Shown: one piece after another, positions 8,470 to 17,879 of the stretch
Numbering within the stretch: the first letter of the stretch is position 1
How the letters are laid out: each line of letters opens with the position of its first letter
Source of the DNA: Brevundimonas sp.
GTDB taxonomy: Bacteria > Pseudomonadota > Alphaproteobacteria > Caulobacterales > Caulobacteraceae
Assembly: GCA_003248965.1 (NCBI GenBank)
Contig: QFQU01000011.1
Span: 1-64,000, forward strand
DNA: 64,000 bases
Reading direction: 5' to 3'
Notes under the pieces: model-generated
Told to the model about the DNA's origin: nothing
What the model saw: only the letters and a program-made list of their open reading frames with translations
The model's database searches: none
Position numbers and translations under genes: made by a program

Positions 8470-9489
8470 ATGAAACTCGCCTCGCTCAAGCACGGCCGCG
8501 ACGGCCGCCTCGTGGTCGTCTCCCAGGACCTGAACTGGTTCACCGACGCCTTCCTGATCGCCCCGACGCTGCAGGCGGCGCTGGATGACTGGGATCGCTG
8601 CGGCCCGCAGTTGGAGGCCCTGGCCGAGAGCCTGGAGCACGAGGGCGTACCGCGCGGCCGCTTCCACGAACGCGACGCCGCATCCCCCCTGCCCCGCGCC
8701 TATCAGTGGGCGGACGGCTCGGCCTATGTGAACCACGTCGAGCTGGTGCGCCGCGCGCGCGGAGCTGAAATGCCCGAAAGCTTCTGGACCGACCCCCTGA
8801 TGTATCAGGGCGGATCGGACGGCTTCCTGTCGCCGCGCGATCCCATTCCGCTGGCCGACGAGGCCTGGGGCTGCGATCTGGAGGCCGAGATCGTCGTGGT
8901 CGTCGGCGACGTGCCGCAAGGCGCGACGCGGGATCAGGCCCTGGCGGCCATCCGTCTGGTCGGCCTGGTCAACGACGTGTCGCTCAGGAACCTGATCCCG
9001 GCCGAACTGGCCAAGGGGTTCGGCTTCGTCCAGTCCAAGCCCGCCAGCGCCCTGTCGCCCGTCCTGGTCACGCCCGAGGCGCTGGGCGACCGCTGGAAAG
9101 ACGGCAAGCTGCACGGCGCCCTGTCGGTCCAGCTGAACGGCCGGGATTTCGGCCGCGCCGACGCCGGGGTGGACATGACCTTCGACTTTGGAACCCTGAT
9201 CGCCCACCTGGCCAAGACCCGGTCGCTGTCGGCCGGGACCATCATCGGTTCGGGCACCGTCTCCAACAAGGACGCCGACGGCGGCCCCGGCAAGCCGGTC
9301 AGCGAGGGCGGCCTGGGTTATTCCTGCATCGCCGAGGTCCGCACCGTCGAGACCATCCTGCGCGGCGCCGCCGAGACGCCCTTCCTGAAACACGGCGACA
9401 CGGTGCGGATCGAAATGCTGGACGACCGCCACCACACCATCTTCGGCGCCATCGAACAGACCGTGGCCCCGCTTTCCAGCGCGGGCTGA
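8470..9489 (+). CDS. fahA: Fumarylacetoacetase
   Basis: A 339-residue FAH-family hydrolase that splits fumarylacetoacetate to fumarate and acetoacetate, the last step of tyrosine breakdown. Family hallmarks are the N-terminal YQWADGSAYVNHVEL segment, metal-ligand acidic residues in CDLEAEIVVVVGDVP, VNDVSLRNL, GFVQSKPASALSP, and the late GSGTVSNKD and GGLGYSCIAE. ATG 8470 is preferred over the in-frame TTG two codons upstream. With hpd in the same cluster the tyrosine assignment is strong. Homogentisate dioxygenase must lie elsewhere. Confidence 0.92.
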   Translation: MKLASLKHGRDGRLVVVSQDLNWFTDAFLIAPTLQAALDDWDRCGPQLEALAESLEHEGVPRGRFHERDAASPLPRAYQWADGSAYVNHVELVRRARGAEMPESFWTDPLMYQGGSDGFLSPRDPIPLADEAWGCDLEAEIVVVVGDVPQGATRDQALAAIRLVGLVNDVSLRNLIPAELAKGFGFVQSKPASALSPVLVTPEALGDRWKDGKLHGALSVQLNGRDFGRADAGVDMTFDFGTLIAHLAKTRSLSAGTIIGSGTVSNKDADGGPGKPVSEGGLGYSCIAEVRTVETILRGAAETPFLKHGDTVRIEMLDDRHHTIFGAIEQTVAPLSSAG

Positions 9490-9546
9490 CGGCGCTAGGC
9501 TGATCGCAGCGGCCCGATGGCCGTCAAGTCTTTGGGGAGAGACGAC

Positions 9547-10083
9547 GTGCCGCCTGAAAAACTGATCCCGCTGCTCATGATCCCGATCATGCTGGTGGTG
9601 GTGCTGCTGAAGAACCGCAGGAAGCGGGTGCTGAAGCCGCAGTTCCTGTGGATCATGCCGGCCATCGTCCTGCCTCTGATCGGCCTGGGCCTGTGGGGCA
9701 TGGCCCAGAACCCCAACGCCGCGCACGCCCCGTTCGGCCCCGACGCCTGGGCGGTTCTGGCCGTCGGCGGGATTCTGGGCGGGATCGCCGGCTGGTATCG
9801 CGGCAAGACCGTCACCATCGAAAGAGAGCCGAACGGCGTCCTGATGGCCCAGGCTTCGCCCCTGGGCCTGATCCTGCTGGTCGCCCTGTTCGCCGGCCGG
9901 TCGCTGCTGCGCGACCTGATCGAGGGGCACGCCGCCGCCTGGCATCTGAACGCCCTGGCCGTCACCGACGCCTTCCTGGTCTTCGCCATGGCGCTGATCG
10001 TCATGCAGCGCGTCGAAATGTACATCCGCGCCCGCCGCGTCCAGGCCGGCCGCCTGGACGACCATGTCGAGGTGGTGGCGTAA
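9547..10083 (+). CDS. Multi-pass membrane protein, CcdC/DUF1453-like
   Basis: A 178-residue integral membrane protein with about five hydrophobic helices and a basic segment, KNRRKRVLKPQFLWIMP, after the first. That segment resembles DUF1453/CcdC proteins, but the family call is from memory of the pattern and tentative. I chose the GTG at 9547 because GGGGAGA lies seven bases before it; the frame is open from an ATG at 9517 with no ribosome site. Downstream is a tRNA gene. Confidence 0.65.
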   Translation: MPPEKLIPLLMIPIMLVVVLLKNRRKRVLKPQFLWIMPAIVLPLIGLGLWGMAQNPNAAHAPFGPDAWAVLAVGGILGGIAGWYRGKTVTIEREPNGVLMAQASPLGLILLVALFAGRSLLRDLIEGHAAAWHLNALAVTDAFLVFAMALIVMQRVEMYIRARRVQAGRLDDHVEVVA

Positions 10084-10135
10084 GGTTGCGCTGGACGCGG
10101 CCTCGACCCTTGTGGCATGAGGCGGTCCTTCCGCT

Positions 10136-10220
10136 GCGGGCGTGGTGGAATTGGTAGACGCGCTGGACTCAAAATCCAGTTCCGAAAGGAGTGCCGGTTC
10201 GACCCCGGCCGCCCGCACCA
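10136..10220 (+). tRNA. tRNA-Leu (anticodon CAA)
   Basis: An 85-nt tRNA with a long variable arm. The acceptor strand GCGGGCG (10136) pairs with CGCCCGC (10210-10216), then the discriminator A and an encoded CCA. The anticodon stem CTGGA/TCCAG holds loop CTCAAAA, giving anticodon CAA for UUG codons. The T-loop GGTTCGACCCC is canonical. It faces the convergent esterase gene. Confidence 0.95.
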
Positions 10221-10232
10221 CTCTTCGTCGGT

Positions 10233-11084
10233 TCAGCCCAGCTGCCGATGGAAGAACCCCGTCACATCCGCCAGAACCGTCGCCTTCTTCCTGAACAGGG
10301 GCGAGAAGGTTGCGATCAGATCGGCGTGGTCCAGGCCCGGATAGAGTTTGGCTTGCGAACGACCGCCCACGGCGCGCATCCGCTGATCCAGAATGACCGC
10401 GTCCTCGTCGTGGACCACCGTGTCGGCCGTGCCGTGGCCCAGCCAGATCGGCGGGGCGTCAGGGCGCACGAAGGTGACAGGCTGGGTCAGGGTCGGGTCC
10501 GGCGCACGGCCGAAGGCGTTGCGGGACGCCGCCACATCGAACGGCAGGAAGTCATAAGGTCCGGCCAGACCCGCCGCCGCCTTGATCAGGCCTGGCTGTC
10601 CGACGGCGGCCATATAGCGCCGATCCAGGACGATCATCATCGCCAGGTGCGCCCCGGCCGAATGGCCCAGCACGCCCAGCCGGGCGGGATCGCCGCCGTA
10701 TCGGCCCACGACCTCGGCCGCCTTTGCCGTCGCCGTCGCCGCGTCTTCGATGAAGGCGGGAAAGAGAGCCTGCGGGACCAGCCGATAGTCCGGCAGGACG
10801 ACCACGAACCCCTGCGCCGCCAAGGCCTGGGCCGCCCAGCCGTACAGGTCGCGCGAGCCTGAATCCCAGCTGCCGCCGTAGAAGAAGACCAGGGTCGGAT
10901 AGGAACCGCCACCGCTCGGCGCATAGACGTCCAGCCGCTGGCGCGGATCGTCGCCATAGGCCAGGTCGCGCGCCACGCGCCGCACGCCGGGATCGCGCGG
11001 TCCCAGGGTGTTGAGCAAGCCTAAGGGCGAGCAGGCGGCGGCCAGAAGGCCCAGCGCCGGAGCGAACAGGCCACGTCGGGTCAT
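10233..11084 (-). CDS. Alpha/beta-hydrolase esterase, probable lipoprotein
   Basis: A 283-residue hydrolase of the carboxylesterase/BD-FAE type. The oxyanion segment is FFYGGSW. The triad appears as Ser142 in GHSAGAH, Asp221 in GTADTVV and His253 in GLDHADL. The N-terminus (MTRRGLFAP, hydrophobic run, AAACSP) looks like a lipoprotein signal with Cys18 as lipidated residue, so it probably sits in the envelope. The natural substrate is not evident. It is the last gene before the convergent tRNA-Leu and follows the AsmA-like gene region in a separate orientation block. Confidence 0.85.
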   Translation of the reverse strand: MTRRGLFAPALGLLAAACSPLGLLNTLGPRDPGVRRVARDLAYGDDPRQRLDVYAPSGGGSYPTLVFFYGGSWDSGSRDLYGWAAQALAAQGFVVVLPDYRLVPQALFPAFIEDAATATAKAAEVVGRYGGDPARLGVLGHSAGAHLAMMIVLDRRYMAAVGQPGLIKAAAGLAGPYDFLPFDVAASRNAFGRAPDPTLTQPVTFVRPDAPPIWLGHGTADTVVHDEDAVILDQRMRAVGGRSQAKLYPGLDHADLIATFSPLFRKKATVLADVTGFFHRQLG

Positions 11085-11148
11085 GAGAGAAGGTCCATAT
11101 GTCCCTATCTACGTCCGACGCGCCGTTTCGTCTTCGGGGGTGGGCGAA

Positions 11149-13188
11149 CTAGCGCGCGCCCGCCATCAGGCGACCGCAGTCGGCGTCTTCCGCCAGGCCT
11201 GGATCGACGAAGGCGAACAGGGCCGTCATTGGCGCCACCAGCGTCCCCAAAAGGCCCGCCAGCCCGCCCTGCGACACCACTTCGCCGGCGTCCACGCCGA
11301 TCTTCGGGGCGGTCAACGGGCCCGACACGGTGATCGGCGCCCACAACCGCAGCAGACGCGGCTTCTTGGACTCGCCCTCGATACGCAGGTTCAGGGTTTC
11401 GGCGCCCAGGTCGATCTCGCCCTTGCCTTGGGCCAGGACCACGTCGGTGTCGATGACGAAGGTGCGCGCTTGGGCCTTGCCGCCGCGCACGTCGAAGTCG
11501 GCGACAGCGCAGCGAATCTGAGCGGTCGACTGATCCCCGCTGAGCAGTTTCAGCAGGCCGGCGCTGGCGTTAATGCCCAACAGCTCGGCGAAGGCCGCAC
11601 GCATCCGGCCGTTGGGCACAATCAGGCTCATTGACCCGTTCGAGGAGGCCGCGAACTCATGGATCGAGGCGCCAGGGCCCTCCAGCCGCGTCCGACCCAA
11701 AGCCAGGCCGCTGACGGGCGCCGAGCCGTTTCGCGCGGGCACGATGGACTCCAGCGGATAACCGGCCAGACGCAGATCGACCGTGTTTCGCGGCGTGGCC
11801 TGCCGCGCATCGATCCGCGCCGTTCCCTTCAGCGATCCTCGGTTGAAGTCGAAACTGATCGGGTCCAGCTTCAGTACGCCGTCCTTCAGCACAGCGCCCA
11901 GATCTACCTTGCGGACGTCCAGCTCGTTGGCCTTCACGGCGGTGGCGCGATAGGTCAGGCTGCCGTCCATGGTGCGCAGGCGCTCGGTCTGCAGCTTGGC
12001 GTCGGGCAGCAGCTTGCCTCCCCTGACCACCGGGGCTTCTGTGTTCTGACCCGACGGATCCGTGCGCACCCGCGCGCCCAGGACCGCCGCCAGATCGTCG
12101 ATGTCCAACCGCCGCGACGCCAGCTCGGCGTCCACTCTCAGCCGCCCCCCGCGCTCGACCCGCACCTGACCCGACAGGTCCGACGCGCCGACGCGCCCGT
12201 CGAAATCCTTGAAGGTCCAGACCCGCCCGTCGCGGCTCAGGGCGCCCGACAGGCGGTAGGGCGGCGTATTGGGCAGGGTCACGCCCGTCAGCAGATAGAG
12301 GTCCGACAGGTCCCGTCCTTCCAGCGTCATGACCGCGTCGAACCGGCCCAGGTCGAACGGCCGGGTGATCCGCCCCCGCGCCGTCAGGGCCGATCCCGCG
12401 CCCCGCACGTCGGCCTGGAAGGCATAGGGACGGTCGCGGCGGATGTTGACGAAAGGGCCGCCTTCGATCCGCACCGTCATGGGCGAACCGCGCACGGCGC
12501 CGCGGCCGTCCAGAACGAAGCCCGCCTGACCGCCGGTCGTCTCCTGCGCGTTGACTGTGGCGTTCAGCGTCAGGCCGCGCCGCTGTTCTTCAAACACCAA
12601 GACCCCGTCCTTGATGATCAGCCTCTCTATGGGCGGCAGCTTGGCGCCCTGCCCGTCGTCCGGCCGGTCGGCGTTCAATCGCCAGCTCTTGCGGCCCTGC
12701 CGATCCGTGATCATCACCACGCGCGGCCGGCTGATGCTGAGCAGCGGCATCTCCACCCGTCCGATCAGCAGGGGCGCCAGGCGGACCGAGGCGCGCACCT
12801 CGTCCACATCGGCGGTGTCGCGGTCCTTGGCCCAGTCCGGCCCGCCGACCTTCAGTCCGCGCACCACCACCGTTGGCGTCCAGCTGAGCAGCTTCACGTC
12901 CATATCGCCGGTCAGGGCGATCTGCCGGTCGTATTTGGCCGAGGCCCACCGGCCGATCGGCCCGCGAAGCAGGTTCCAGTCGAACAGAGCGGCGAACAGA
13001 ACCACGGCGACCACCAGGAACAGCAGCACGCCGCCAATGATCCGGGCCGTGGGAACCATGCGTCTCACCGCCGCCTGAACACGTTCGCCGTCCTGCAGAA
13101 AGTGGCCCGTGCGCAGCCGCGTCCCCGCCGCCGCGACGATGCGACGCGCGGGCGGGGCGATCCTTCGGTCGTACCAGTCCCTGAACAC
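11149..13188 (-). CDS. AsmA-family envelope protein
   Basis: A 679-residue protein with a cytoplasmic basic N-terminus, one membrane helix (about 48-68) and a long periplasmic beta-rich region. AsmA signatures are the post-helix FDWNLLRGPIGRWASAKYDRQIALTGDM, VRGLKVGGPDW, and a C-terminal AsmA_2-like half ending in the TFVIDTDVVLAQGKGEIDLG segment. AsmA proteins bridge inner and outer membrane and help phospholipid or LPS balance. The start is GTG 13188, six bases after AGGGAG. A strong terminator upstream separates it from the S9 peptidase gene. Confidence 0.88.
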   Translation of the reverse strand: MFRDWYDRRIAPPARRIVAAAGTRLRTGHFLQDGERVQAAVRRMVPTARIIGGVLLFLVVAVVLFAALFDWNLLRGPIGRWASAKYDRQIALTGDMDVKLLSWTPTVVVRGLKVGGPDWAKDRDTADVDEVRASVRLAPLLIGRVEMPLLSISRPRVVMITDRQGRKSWRLNADRPDDGQGAKLPPIERLIIKDGVLVFEEQRRGLTLNATVNAQETTGGQAGFVLDGRGAVRGSPMTVRIEGGPFVNIRRDRPYAFQADVRGAGSALTARGRITRPFDLGRFDAVMTLEGRDLSDLYLLTGVTLPNTPPYRLSGALSRDGRVWTFKDFDGRVGASDLSGQVRVERGGRLRVDAELASRRLDIDDLAAVLGARVRTDPSGQNTEAPVVRGGKLLPDAKLQTERLRTMDGSLTYRATAVKANELDVRKVDLGAVLKDGVLKLDPISFDFNRGSLKGTARIDARQATPRNTVDLRLAGYPLESIVPARNGSAPVSGLALGRTRLEGPGASIHEFAASSNGSMSLIVPNGRMRAAFAELLGINASAGLLKLLSGDQSTAQIRCAVADFDVRGGKAQARTFVIDTDVVLAQGKGEIDLGAETLNLRIEGESKKPRLLRLWAPITVSGPLTAPKIGVDAGEVVSQGGLAGLLGTLVAPMTALFAFVDPGLAEDADCGRLMAGAR

Positions 13189-13243
13189 GCGCGGCTCCCT
13201 TCAGGTCTTTGCCAACGCGCGAAGGCCGGTTTGGCGCCGCACG

Positions 13244-13274
13244 AAAAAGGGGCGCGATCCGCGACCGCGCCCCC
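13244..13274 (-). terminator. Intrinsic terminator of the S9 peptidase gene
   Basis: On the minus strand an 8-bp perfect stem (GGGGCGCG pairing with CGCGCCCC, 9-base loop; 13249-13273) is followed by five T residues (13244-13248). It lies 25 bp after the peptidase stop and upstream of the AsmA-like gene. Confidence 0.85.
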
Positions 13275-13298
13275 GATCCGTTCCGATGTCGCCCAGGT

Positions 13299-15354
13299 CT
13301 ATCGGGCCGGCGTCAGATATTTGTTCAGCCAGCCGAACACCTCGTTGTGCCATTGCAGGCTGTTGGCCGGCTTCAGCACCCAGTGGTTCTCGTTGGGGAA
13401 GACGATCAGGCGACTGTCGATGTTGCGGCCCTGCAGGGCGGTGAAGGTCGACAGCCCCTGCGCGGTCGGGATGCGGAAGTCGCGGTCGCCCTGAACGACC
13501 AGCATCGGCGTCTTCCAGTTGTCGACGTGGTTGGCCGGGTTGAACTTCTGATAGCCTTCCGGGTTACGCCACGGCGCGCCGCCGTATTCCCACTCGGTGA
13601 ACCACAGCTCTTCAGAGGAATAGCCCATGGCGAAGGTGTCGAACACGCCGTCGTGGTTGACTAGGCACTTGAATTCGTCCGACCAGTTGCCGGCGATCCA
13701 GTTGATCATATAGCCGCCGTATGAGGCGCCCAGGGCGCAGGCGTTCGACCCGTCCAGGAAGCTGTATTTGGCCTGAGCCGCCGCCCAGCCCTTCTGCAGG
13801 TCTTCCAGCGGCCGGTCGCCCCAGTGCTGGCTGATCGCGTCGGTGAAGGCCTGGCCGTAGCCGGTCGAGCCGTGGAAATCGATCATCACCACCGCATAGC
13901 CCGCGCCCGCATAGGTCTCGGGGTTCCAGCGGGCCTTCGACGTATCCGACCGGCTTGATGACATAGCCGTGGACCGTCTCGTTGTTCCAGCCGGGGAAGC
14001 TGAACTGTTCGTATTCGCCAAACGCCTTGGCGGCGAAGGCGGGGTTCGACTGCGTCAGGCGACGCGGCGTTTCGCGACCCAGATAGGTCTTGAAATACAG
14101 GTCGCCCGGCTCGCGCAGGCTGTCCTGGGCGAAGACAAAGCCCGAGGGCGTCTGCTGGAAGGCCGAGACGTGGCCCGATCCCGTGATCGGCGTCACCACC
14201 CCGTTCCTCGTGTCCACGGCGAACAGCTTGGTCGAACCGACGTCGCCTGCCGTCGTGTACAGCGTCTGGCCGTCGCGCGACCATTGCAGCGTGTCGGCCG
14301 ACCGATCCCAGTTCGAGGCGATCTCGCGCTTCTGGCCCGTCGCCACGTCCATCAGCACGATCTGATAGCGGTCGGCCTCGAAGCCCGGTCGGGCCATGGC
14401 GCGATAGGCCAGGGTGCGTCCGTCGGGCGAAAACACCGGGCCGGCGTCCCACGCCTTGTTGTCCGCCGTCAGGTTGGTGAAGGTCCCGTCGCCCGACAGG
14501 CCGTTGGTCTTCCACAGGTCGAAGTTGGTGCTCCACGGCTCGGTCTGGCCCGCCAGGCGCGCGGAAAAGACCACGGCGTCGCCGGCGGGGGTGAAGACGA
14601 ACTCGCTCTCGTCGCCGAAAGGCTTGGAGGGCGTGTCGCCGTCGAAGCCCTTGGTGATCCAGGTCGGCGTTCCGGTCGCCTTGCCGTCGCGGCCGATGGA
14701 CTGGACGAACAGGTGGTTCTGGGTGTGGTCGTTCCAGGTATCCCAGTGGCGCACGAACATCCGGTCATAGACCTGGCCGGTCGACTTCTGCTCGGCGATG
14801 GCCTTGCCCTGTTCAACCGAGGCGTTCAGGTCGGCCGCATTCGGATAGACGGCGAGAGACACCGCCACCTTGTCGCCCGTCGGGCTGATCCGATAGGCGT
14901 TCACGTCGGTCGGCAGGTTCGTCACCTGAACCGGCGCCGACGTCGGCGAGGCGACGCGCCAGACCTGGCTGGTCCCCGACTTGCCCGACAGGAAATACAG
15001 ATTGCCGTCCCCGCCCCAGCGCGCGGTGTTGGCGCCCTGGTCCGAGATGGCCAGGCGGCGCGGCGCGGCGTCCGGCGTGTTCAGGTCCAGCATCCACAGG
15101 CTGCCCGCGCGCCGATTGGCTTCCACATCCGTCGTCGTCACCGAATAGACGACGTAACGCCCGTCCGGCGACACCTGCGGATCGCCCAGCCGGTTGGCCG
15201 AAATCATGTCCTGATAGGTGAAGGCGTCCGACGTCGCCGGCGCCGCCGGCTGGGGCGCGGGCGGAACCTGCGCCAGCGCAGGCGCGGCGGCCATCAGGGC
15301 GCCCGACAAGGCGATGCTCGCGCAGGCGGCGGACAGAAGGGAACGGTGACGCAT
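13299..15354 (-). pseudogene. S9 prolyl-oligopeptidase-family peptidase, internal out-of-frame deletion
   Basis: Two overlapping frames together give an exported S9-type aminoacyl- or dipeptidyl-peptidase. The first frame starts at ATG 15354 with a signal peptide ending ALAQ, runs through a beta-propeller with LGDPQVSPDGRYVVYSV and FSPDGRTLAYRA, and reaches HGYVIKPVGYVEG. The second resumes at RWNPETYAGAGYAVVMIDFHG and carries the nucleophile Ser (codon 13722-13724) in GASYGGYM, Asp in VQGDRDF and His in NENHW. At about 13945 the frames meet out of phase, and the roughly 20 residues that normally lie between (the HGGPQG oxyanion region) are absent. As written the gene cannot make an active enzyme. 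Sequencing or assembly error is the alternative. Confidence 0.85.
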
Positions 15355-15482
15355 GGGTCTTCCTCGGAAATCTTGCTGCGGCAGGCGTAGCACCGCCGCC
15401 CGCCGGACGAAAGTTGTCGTGAACGGATGTGGAAGTCGCGCATCTTGCCCCTTGGGACCGAACCGGCGACAAGCGGTCTTCC

Positions 15483-16340
15483 ATGGATTCAGCCGCCCTT
15501 CCCGCCCGACACCGACCGCACATCGTCGATGTGCTGATCGCCGAGCGTGCGCCGCGCCTGACCGCCTCGCCGCTGTGGCCCGTGGTGCGTCCAGCGCTCT
15601 ATGCCGTGCTGGGCTATGGGGCGGCGGTGCGGATGGCCGACGCGATCCAGCCGCTGTCGGGCGCCGGGACCTTCGACCATGTGTCGGACCTGCTGGGGCT
15701 GAAGGTGACGGCGACGAACCTCGACCGTCTGCCCGCGACCGGCCGCTGCGTCGTGGTGTGCAACCACCCGACCGGCATCGCCGACGGGGTCGCCGTCTTC
15801 GATGCGATCAGGCGGCGGCGCGGCGACATGATCTTCTTCGCCAACGCCGACGCCCTGCGCGTCTCGCCCCGGCTGGACGAGACGATCATCCCCGTCGAAT
15901 GGGTCCACGACAAACGCACCCGCGAGAAGACCCGCGCCACCCTGAGCGCGGCCAAGGAAGCCTTCGAGGCCGAACGCTGCGTGGTCATGTTCCCGGCTGG
16001 TCGTCTGGCGCGGGTGGAGAAGGACGGCCTGCTGACCGATCCCGAATGGGCGCCGACCGCCGCCTCCCTGGCGCGCAAATACGAGGCGCCGGTGGTGCCG
16101 ATGCACGTCACCGGCCCCTACAGCCGCCTGTTCCATCTGTTCGACAAGGTCTCGCAGGAGTTGCGCGACGTGACCCTGTTCCACGAACTGCTGAACAAGG
16201 CGGGCAAGCCGTTCGGCGTCGACGTCGGCCTGCCCATCCCCGCCGACCGTCTGGACGTGGACGCCGCAAGAGCCACCGAAGCGCTGAAGGTCTTTACCGA
16301 ACGCACCCTGGCCGCCGATCCTGACGCGGTGTTCCCATGA
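15483..16340 (+). CDS. Lysophospholipid/hemolysin-type acyltransferase (PlsC-like)
   Basis: A 285-residue acyltransferase of the putative-hemolysin branch. The acyltransferase motif I appears as CNHPTGIADG (His and Asp five residues apart, as in the NHPLGGLDG variants). A later block, VMFPAGRLARVEKDGLL, matches the glycerol-phosphate-binding motif of that branch. Members acylate lysophospholipids or ornithine lipids at the inner membrane; the acceptor here is unknown. I used ATG 15483. Its stop overlaps the tsaE start by four bases, so it heads the tsaE-amgK-murU-addBA operon. Confidence 0.82.
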   Translation: MDSAALPARHRPHIVDVLIAERAPRLTASPLWPVVRPALYAVLGYGAAVRMADAIQPLSGAGTFDHVSDLLGLKVTATNLDRLPATGRCVVVCNHPTGIADGVAVFDAIRRRRGDMIFFANADALRVSPRLDETIIPVEWVHDKRTREKTRATLSAAKEAFEAERCVVMFPAGRLARVEKDGLLTDPEWAPTAASLARKYEAPVVPMHVTGPYSRLFHLFDKVSQELRDVTLFHELLNKAGKPFGVDVGLPIPADRLDVDAARATEALKVFTERTLAADPDAVFP

Positions 16341-16795
16341 AGATCGCCCTGTCCGACGCCGAGGCCACCACCCGTCTGGGTCAGGTCATCGCCCCCCTGC
16401 TGGCGGCGGGCGACAGCGTCCTGCTGTATGGCCCCCTAGGCATGGGCAAGTCGACCCTCGCGCGCGGCCTGATCCGCGCCCTGACCACGCCGGACGAGGA
16501 CGTGCCGTCGCCGACCTTCACCCTGGTCCAGTTCTACGACAGCGAACCGCCCGTCGCCCATTTCGACCTCTATCGCCTGACCCGGCCGGAAGAAGCCTTC
16601 GAGATCGGTCTGGACGAGGCGCTGGACGAGGGGTGCGCCGTCATCGAATGGCCCGAGCGGCTGGGCGACGATCCCGGCTCGTTCCTGGGGCCCGACCGGC
16701 TGATCATCGAAATCTCCGAACAGGGCGAGGGCCGCCTTGCGACCGTTTCAGGCGTAGGCCGATGGGAAACGGGGCTGAAGGAACTGAATGTCTGA
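16337..16795 (+). CDS. tsaE: tRNA threonylcarbamoyladenosine biosynthesis ATPase TsaE
   Basis: A 152-residue P-loop ATPase that powers the TsaBCD complex making t6A37 in ANN-decoding tRNAs. The Walker A motif is residues 32-40 (GPLGMGKST). The signature SPTFTLVQFYD and HFDLYRL..PEEAFEIGLDE and VIEWPERLG segments are all present, and length is typical. It overlaps the upstream acyltransferase by 4 nt and the downstream amgK by 8 nt. Confidence 0.95.
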   Translation: MKIALSDAEATTRLGQVIAPLLAAGDSVLLYGPLGMGKSTLARGLIRALTTPDEDVPSPTFTLVQFYDSEPPVAHFDLYRLTRPEEAFEIGLDEALDEGCAVIEWPERLGDDPGSFLGPDRLIIEISEQGEGRLATVSGVGRWETGLKELNV

Positions 16796-17879
16796 CCGCG
16801 AAACCCTCCGTCTCGACTTCCTGAAGGCCGCCGGCCTGGCCGACGCCGTGCGCGCCCCCCTGCCCGGCGACGCCTCGACGCGGCGTTACGAGCGGCTGAC
16901 GCCGACGACCGGCCCGACCCTGATGCTGATGGATCAGGCGCCCGCCGCCGAAAGCCCGCCGTGCGATCCGCGCTGGACGCCGGATCAGCGTCACGCCGCC
17001 GGCTGGAACGCCGTGGCCCGCCTGTCGGCCGGCCGGATCGAGGCTTTCGCCGCCGTCGCCGCCCACCTGAAATCCCTGGGTCTGTCCGCCCCCGAAATCC
17101 CGGCCCTCGATGCGCCGAACGGTCTGGCCGTGCTGGAGGATTTCGGAGACGCCCTGTTCGCCCGCGTGATCGAGGACGGCGCGGACGAGACGCCGCTTTA
17201 CCTCGCCGCCATCGAGGCCCTGGCCGTTTTGCACGAGGCGGGCGCTCCGCCCGAAACCCTGCACGGGCCCGGCGGCGACTGGCCCCTGCTGACCTATGAC
17301 GAGACGGCGCTTCAGGGCGGGGCCGATCTGTTCGTCGAATGGTTGCCGAAACTCGACGACCGGGTCCGCTTCGACGCCGTCGCCGTCGCCGACTGGCGCG
17401 CGGCCTGGGCGCCCCTCGTCGCCTCAGGCGCGACCGGGGCCTCGGTCATGGCCCACCGCGACTACCACGCCGAGAACCTGATCTGGCTGCCGGAGCGTCA
17501 GGGCCCCGCCCGCGTCGGCATGATCGACTTCCAGGACGCGGTGCGCGCCCACCCGTCGTGGGACCTGCACTCCCTGTTGCAGGACGCCCGCCGCGACGTC
17601 TCGCCGACGCTGGAGGCCGAGGCCCTGGACCGCTATTTCGCCCTGCGTCCCGGCGTGGACCGCGCCGCCTTCATGGCCGACTACGCGGGGCTGGCGGCGC
17701 TGAATCAGGCGCGGATCATCGGCATCTTCGCCCGGCTGATCGCGCGCGACGGCAAACCGCGATACCGCCAGTTCCTGCCGCGCATGTGGCGACATCTGAA
17801 CGCCAATCTGGACCAGTCGGCCCTGGCGCCCGTCGCCCGCTGGTTCGACCGCCATGTCCCTGCCGAGGTCCGCGCATGA
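16788..17879 (+). CDS. amgK: N-acetylmuramate/N-acetylglucosamine anomeric kinase AmgK
   Basis: A 363-residue aminoglycoside-phosphotransferase-fold kinase. It carries the catalytic loop HRDYHAENL with Asp225 and Asn230, and metal-binding Asp247 in IDFQDA. With MurU downstream it fits the known cell-wall recycling shortcut in which AmgK makes MurNAc-1-phosphate, bypassing MurA. That pathway is established in Pseudomonas putida and confers intrinsic fosfomycin tolerance there. The N-terminal FLKAAG and PLPGDASTRRYERL segment is characteristic of AmgK. It overlaps tsaE by 8 nt and murU by 4 nt. Confidence 0.92.
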   Translation: MSDRETLRLDFLKAAGLADAVRAPLPGDASTRRYERLTPTTGPTLMLMDQAPAAESPPCDPRWTPDQRHAAGWNAVARLSAGRIEAFAAVAAHLKSLGLSAPEIPALDAPNGLAVLEDFGDALFARVIEDGADETPLYLAAIEALAVLHEAGAPPETLHGPGGDWPLLTYDETALQGGADLFVEWLPKLDDRVRFDAVAVADWRAAWAPLVASGATGASVMAHRDYHAENLIWLPERQGPARVGMIDFQDAVRAHPSWDLHSLLQDARRDVSPTLEAEALDRYFALRPGVDRAAFMADYAGLAALNQARIIGIFARLIARDGKPRYRQFLPRMWRHLNANLDQSALAPVARWFDRHVPAEVRA

